Shown piece after piece: positions 6,558 through 9,444 of a stretch of DNA of 9,444 bases. The notes below the pieces were generated by a model. It was not told the origin of the DNA. It saw nothing but the letters and a program-made list of their open reading frames with translations, and did no database searches. Origin of the DNA: an uncultured Sphingomonadales bacterium (GTDB taxonomy: Bacteria > Pseudomonadota > Alphaproteobacteria > Sphingomonadales > Sphingomonadaceae); contig CAIKKO010000087.1 in the NCBI GenBank assembly GCA_903828025.1, forward strand, positions 1-9,444, written 5' to 3'. Every line of letters begins with the position of its first letter. Positions within the stretch are counted from its first letter, which is position 1. The translations under genes and the position numbers were made by a program.

Positions 6558-7395
6558 CTTACCAGATTCCGGACTTTGGCCCGGCCTCTATATTGTTGCC
6601 ACCCCAATTGGCAATCTCGGCGATGTGACCCGGCGCGCAATCGAAGTCCTTGCGGGATGCGCGGTTATCGCCTGCGAGGATACCCGGGTCACGGGTAAAT
6701 TGTTGTATCATCTCGGGCTCAAGCGGCCGATGCGGCGTTATGACGATCACGCCAGCGATACGGCGCGCGAGAAGCTGCTGGGCGAGATGATGACTGTGCC
6801 CGTCGCGCTGGTTTCGGACGCGGGGACGCCGCTGATTTCAGACCCCGGCTACCGGTTGGTGCGCGAGGCGCGGGGGCGCGGCATTGCCGTCACGACGATC
6901 CCCGGCCCAAGCGCGCTGATCGCGGCGCTGACTTTGGCCGGGCTGCCGACCGACCGGTTTATGTTCGCAGGCTTCCTGCCGGGCAAGGACAAGGCGCGCG
7001 GCGATGTGCTGGCGGAGCTGGCGGCAGTGCCCGCGACGCTGGTGTTCTATGATACCGGGCCAAGGCTGGTCGCTTCGCTCGAGGCCATGGCGCGGATCAT
7101 GCCGGGGCGGGAGATCGCCGTGGCGCGCGAACTCACCAAGCTGCACGAGGAATGCCGCACGGGGACGGCGGCAGACTTGGCCGCGTATTACACCGCGCAT
7201 CCGCCGCGCGGGGAGATCGTGTTGCTGGCGGGGCCTCCGGGGGCGGCGGAGAAGCCGGGCGAGGCAGATATTGATGCGGAGCTGCTGGCGGCGCTGGCAG
7301 ACTTGCCCGCCTCGAAGGCCGCTGCGCTGGTGGCCAAAAAGCATGGGCTCGACCGCAAGGCGCTCTATGCGCGGGTGATGGAGCTCAAGGGGTGA
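6547..7395 (+). CDS. rsmI: 16S rRNA (cytidine(1402)-2'-O)-methyltransferase
   Basis: SAM-dependent tetrapyrrole-methylase-fold enzyme that 2'-O-methylates C1402 of 16S rRNA in the decoding centre (E. coli YraL). At 282 aa it has the normal length. Motifs in order: LYIVATPIGNLGDVTRRA (14-31), ACEDTRVTGKLL (42-53), RYDDHA (64-69), the SAM loop LVSDAGTPLISDPGYRLV (88-105), TIPGPSALIAALTLAGLP (117-134), LVFYDTGPRL (165-174) and GREIAVARELTKLHEE (187-202). A small C-terminal helical domain (about 243-282, ASKAAALVAKKHGLDRKALY) is the RsmI helix-turn-helix-like tail. The frame is open from 6355, but that part is antisense to lpoA; the ATG at 6547 gives the family N-terminus. GGA six bases upstream is a weak Shine-Dalgarno. 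The stop overlaps the yraN GTG by 4 bp. Confidence 0.96.
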   Translation: MDTPLPDSGLWPGLYIVATPIGNLGDVTRRAIEVLAGCAVIACEDTRVTGKLLYHLGLKRPMRRYDDHASDTAREKLLGEMMTVPVALVSDAGTPLISDPGYRLVREARGRGIAVTTIPGPSALIAALTLAGLPTDRFMFAGFLPGKDKARGDVLAELAAVPATLVFYDTGPRLVASLEAMARIMPGREIAVARELTKLHEECRTGTAADLAAYYTAHPPRGEIVLLAGPPGAAEKPGEADIDAELLAALADLPASKAAALVAKKHGLDRKALYARVMELKG

Positions 7396-7757
7396 GCCGG
7401 CAGGAGGCCGAGCGGCGCAAGGCAGAGCAGAAGGGGCGGCGCGGGGAGAGCCTTGCGGCCTGGTACTTGTGGCTCGGCGGCTGGCGCATTCTGGCCAAGC
7501 GGCAGCGCGTGGGCGCGGGCGAGGTCGATCTGGTGGCGCGCAAGGGGCGGACGGTCGCGTTTGTCGAGGTGAAGTGGCGCTCCACCGGCGCGGCGCTCGA
7601 TTCTGCGATTGACGCGCGGCGGCTCAAGCGCGTGGCGCGCGCGGCGGAGGCGCTGGCCCCGCGCTTTGCCAAGGCGGGTGATCATCTCAGAATCGACGTG
7701 ATCCTCCTTGCGCCCGGGCACTGGCCGCGCCACATGGCCAACGTCTGGCAGCCTTAG
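7392..7757 (+). CDS. yraN: YraN family (UPF0102) endonuclease-fold protein
   Basis: A 121-aa basic protein of the UPF0102 family, which has a restriction-endonuclease-like (PD-(D/E)XK) core but no firmly assigned cellular role. Visible motifs are KGRRGESLAAWYL with Glu19, GAGEVDLVAR (41-50) with Asp46, and VAFVEVKWR (55-63) with the E-V-K signature at 59-61, which together form the usual acidic/lysine active-site set. The C-terminal IDVILLAP strand is also typical. It starts at a GTG inside the rsmI stop (GTGA overlap), so translation is probably coupled to rsmI; the same partner order is common in proteobacteria. A large inverted repeat begins 7 bp after its stop. Confidence 0.93.
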   Translation: MSRQEAERRKAEQKGRRGESLAAWYLWLGGWRILAKRQRVGAGEVDLVARKGRTVAFVEVKWRSTGAALDSAIDARRLKRVARAAEALAPRFAKAGDHLRIDVILLAPGHWPRHMANVWQP

Positions 7758-7763
7758 CGCCCG

Positions 7764-7835
7764 GTGTCTCGACTGCGCTCGACACGAACGGGATGTGAGG
7801 GGCCAATCCGTTCGTGTCGAGCGACGTCGAGACAC
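7764..7835. repeat. Large imperfect inverted repeat (REP-like dispersed element) between yraN and gshB
   Basis: Left arm 7764-7791 and right arm 7808-7835 are 28 bp each and complementary at 26 positions, the two mismatches being adjacent (CA against AC); the loop is 16 bp. Each arm also has a short internal stem, GTGTC with GACAC. The core words (GTGTCTCGAC, CTCGACACGAACGG) resemble palindromic repeats that I recall as dispersed in sphingomonad genomes. In RNA it would form a very stable hairpin between two operon genes. No U-tract follows it, so simple intrinsic termination is not indicated. I see no second copy in this window. Confidence 0.85.
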
Positions 7836-7854
7836 ATTGAGCAGGAACAGGTGC

Positions 7855-8802
7855 ATGACCCTTCGCGTTGCCGTCCAGATGGACCCGCTGCATTCGATCA
7901 ATATCGCCGGGGATTCCTCGTTCGCGCTGATGCTGGCGGCGCAGGCCCGGGGGCATGAGCTTTATCATTACGATGTGGGCGCGCTCTCGCTTGACGAGAA
8001 CGACCGGCTGACGGCGCGCGCCGTGCCCGTCACGGTTCAGCACGTGGCCGGCGATCATTACAAGGCGGGCGAGGCGCGGCGGCTCGATCTGGGGCGCGAT
8101 ATCGACGTGGTGCTGATGCGGCAGGACCCGCCGTTCCACATGGGCTATATCACCGCGACGCATCTGCTGGAGAGGATCGAAGCCGAGACGCTGGTGGTCA
8201 ACAACCCGCGCAGCGTGCGCAATGCGCCCGAAAAGGTCATGGTGCTCGATTACCGGCGCTTCATGCCGCCGACTTTGGTCACCCGGTCTGTCGAGGAAGT
8301 GCGAGACTTCCAGAAGCGCCACGGGGCCATCGTGATCAAGCCGATCCACGGCAACGGCGGCAAGGCGATCTTCCGCGTTTCGGAAGAGGGCGAAAACCTC
8401 GGCGCGCTACTGGAAGTGTTCAACCAGACCTGGCCCGAACCGCATATGGTGCAGGCCTTCCTCCCCGAAGTGAGCGAGGGCGACAAGCGCATCGTGCTGG
8501 TGGACGGCGAAGTGGCGGGCGCAATCAACCGCAAGCCGGGCGAGGGCGAGTTCCGCTCCAACCTTGCCGTGGGCGGCTATGCCGAAAAGACCGCACTGAC
8601 GCCGCAGGAGCAGGAAATCTGCGCCGCGCTGGGGCCGGAACTGAAGCGGCTGGGGCTGATCTTCGTCGGCATCGACGTGATCGGCGGCAAGTGGCTGACC
8701 GAGATCAATGTGACCTCGCCGACGGGGATCGTGGCGATTGATCGGTTTAATGGGACCGATACGGCGGGGATGATCTGGGATGCGATTGAGGGGCGGGTTT
8801 AG
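7855..8802 (+). CDS. gshB: Glutathione synthetase
   Basis: ATP-grasp enzyme joining gamma-glutamylcysteine and glycine, the last step of glutathione synthesis; cytoplasmic, 315 aa as usual. The N-terminal domain begins LRVAVQMDPLHSINIAGDSSFALMLAAQARGHEL, followed by VLMRQDPPFHMGYITATHLLE and VNNPRSVRNAPEK (115-127). The ATP-grasp part has IVIKPIHGNGGKAIF with Lys162 and the glycine-rich loop 166-169, FLPEVSEGDKRIVLVDGEVAGAINRKP (202-228), RSNLAVGG (234-241) and the metal/substrate motif LTEINVTSPTGI with Glu283 and Asn285. The frame is open back to 7708 but that part runs through yraN and the palindrome; the ATG at 7855 has AGGA (7843-7846) 8 nt ahead and gives the family N-terminus. The gap to yraN is 97 bp, nearly filled by the inverted repeat, so it is either read through from rsmI-yraN or has its own unseen promoter. 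Confidence 0.97.
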   Translation: MTLRVAVQMDPLHSINIAGDSSFALMLAAQARGHELYHYDVGALSLDENDRLTARAVPVTVQHVAGDHYKAGEARRLDLGRDIDVVLMRQDPPFHMGYITATHLLERIEAETLVVNNPRSVRNAPEKVMVLDYRRFMPPTLVTRSVEEVRDFQKRHGAIVIKPIHGNGGKAIFRVSEEGENLGALLEVFNQTWPEPHMVQAFLPEVSEGDKRIVLVDGEVAGAINRKPGEGEFRSNLAVGGYAEKTALTPQEQEICAALGPELKRLGLIFVGIDVIGGKWLTEINVTSPTGIVAIDRFNGTDTAGMIWDAIEGRV

Positions 8803-8889
8803 GGTTCGGGGCTTTAGCGTAAGGGGCAGTTTGCTCGTTACGAAACACGACCTCGGATTGATCAGGTTTGGTTGAAAGCCGACAGGAAT

Positions 8890-9300
8890 TTACTGGCCTC
8901 TCAACTGTTTTTTGACGCGGCTGTCGTTGTTACGGAACTCAAGAAAAAGTGCATCGCATGCCTCACGACTCGCGTCGCAGCGCATTTGCCGTCGCATGTC
9001 GGTGCCGCTCCCTGAATTATAGACATAGGTGCAAGTTACCGCAGGATAAGCAGCATCAGCTTCCGTCGTAACAGTCCATGCCTTTGACTCGGTCGATGAG
9101 AAATAAGTTTCAAATCGGTAGGATGGTGAGGGCTCTTGAATTATTGTTTTGTCGGACTTCAGAGCATTTCTTATCGCAAGAGCGTCTTTCCCTGTGATGC
9201 CGCAAACGCCACTCGCGCCCTGAACATCAGAGTCTATCCCCACAGGCACCTGCGCCAAAAAAGGTGATGGCAAGGTGGCGGCAACGAAAGTTAATATCAA
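8890..9300 (-). CDS. Hypothetical small exported protein with four cysteines, atypical composition
   Basis: I do not recognise this 136-aa protein. It begins with a hydrophobic stretch (ILTFVAATLPSPFLA) that looks like a signal peptide cut after FLA (residue 16), but the basic n-region is missing. The mature part has four cysteines (33, 90, 108, 115), enough for two disulfides if periplasmic, a Tyr/Ser/Thr-rich middle (YRFETYFSSTESKAWTV) and a charged C-terminal helix. The only start codon available is a TTG at 9300; no ATG or GTG lies upstream in frame before a stop. GC content is about 50% against about 70% in gshB, with little third-position GC bias. It converges on gshB across an 87-bp gap in which I see no strong terminator. 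It may be a recent acquisition, or a gene that lost its true 5' end at the composition break at about 9300. Confidence 0.5.
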   Translation of the reverse strand: MILTFVAATLPSPFLAQVPVGIDSDVQGASGVCGITGKDALAIRNALKSDKTIIQEPSPSYRFETYFSSTESKAWTVTTEADAAYPAVTCTYVYNSGSGTDMRRQMRCDASREACDALFLEFRNNDSRVKKQLRGQ

Positions 9301-9442
9301 TGCGGATCGTGCCCCGGGACGTGGTGTAGGTTTCGAGGGTAGCGCTGCTGGCCGGACGCGCGCTTTCCATATCGCGCTGTAGCGGCCGGCCAGTGGCGCG
9401 GGTGGTCACCGTGATTTTCGGATAGGATTGGGTTGCGACACT
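9227..9442 (-). CDS. Possible 3' remnant of an unrecognised gene running in from the right edge
   Basis: On the minus strand this frame is open from the window edge to TGA at 9227. Between 9442 and about 9300 it is GC-rich with strong third-position GC (about three quarters of codons, counted by hand) and reads plausibly as protein (SYPKITVTTRATGRPLQRD, then ASSATLETYTTSRGTIRIDI). The other five frames there contain stops or have poorer codon character. Beyond about 9300 composition drops and the last ~19 residues are only the out-of-frame reading of the neighbouring signal-peptide region. This suggests that the gene was truncated at the junction and ends on a fortuitous stop. No family recognised. 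Confidence 0.35.
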   Translation of the reverse strand, partial: SVATQSYPKITVTTRATGRPLQRDMESARPASSATLETYTTSRGTIRIDINFRCRHLAITFFGAGACGDRL

Positions 9443-9444
9443 CG

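Noticed and set aside
7708..7854. Extended N-terminus for GshB
   Set aside because: It would overlap yraN and read through the palindrome; the ATG at 7855 has a good Shine-Dalgarno and gives normal family length.
8815..8845. CGTAA/TTACG inverted repeat after gshB as a terminator
   Set aside because: The stem is only 5 bp with a 15-nt loop and no T-tract; not supportable.
1..9444. CRISPR array, insertion sequence, tRNA, phage or defence genes
   Set aside because: No regularly spaced repeats, transposase or integrase motifs, tRNA-like segments or defence domains were seen on either strand.

Overview
The window is GC-rich (about 65-70% in most genes) and looks like ordinary chromosome from an alphaproteobacterium, most likely order Sphingomonadales (Sphingomonas/Novosphingobium/Erythrobacter type). 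Three things point there: the style of the ParE, RsmI and GshB proteins, the short single-domain LpoA-like lipoprotein divergent from rsmI-yraN-gshB, and a palindromic intergenic repeat of a kind I recall from sphingomonad genomes. No species can be named from sequence alone.

Layout. Positions 2-283 (+) hold the 3' end of an unrecognised, possibly TonB-C-terminus-like gene. It converges on a methyl-accepting chemotaxis protein (318-2234, -) that ends in a CheR/CheB-tethering-type pentapeptide. A minus-strand cluster follows, transcribed from right to left: an LpoA-like penicillin-binding-protein activator lipoprotein (5343-6506), then topoisomerase IV subunit B parE (3254-5269), then a PdxI/YdbC-type aldo-keto reductase (2380-3243) whose ribosome binding site overlaps the parE stop codon. 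Divergent from lpoA, after only 40 bp, is the plus-strand set rsmI (6547-7395), yraN (7392-7757, 4-bp overlap) and gshB (7855-8802). A large inverted repeat (7764-7835) separates yraN from gshB.

The right end differs. From about 8815 to 9300 the GC content falls to roughly 50%, and a minus-strand ORF (8890-9300) encodes a small, probably exported four-cysteine protein with no ATG or GTG start. At about 9300 composition jumps back to about 70% GC and a different minus-strand frame, open to the window edge, has the better coding character. This looks like a recombination junction and is the least ordinary part of the window.

Functionally the cores are housekeeping: chromosome decatenation (ParE), peptidoglycan synthase activation (LpoA-like), 16S rRNA 2'-O-methylation (RsmI), a nuclease-fold protein of unknown role (YraN), glutathione synthesis (GshB), pyridoxal reduction (PdxI-like) and chemosensing (MCP). 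I see no CRISPR array, insertion sequence, tRNA, rRNA or obvious defence system. I do not think a new multi-gene system is present; the points worth checking are regulatory or concern the 9300 junction.
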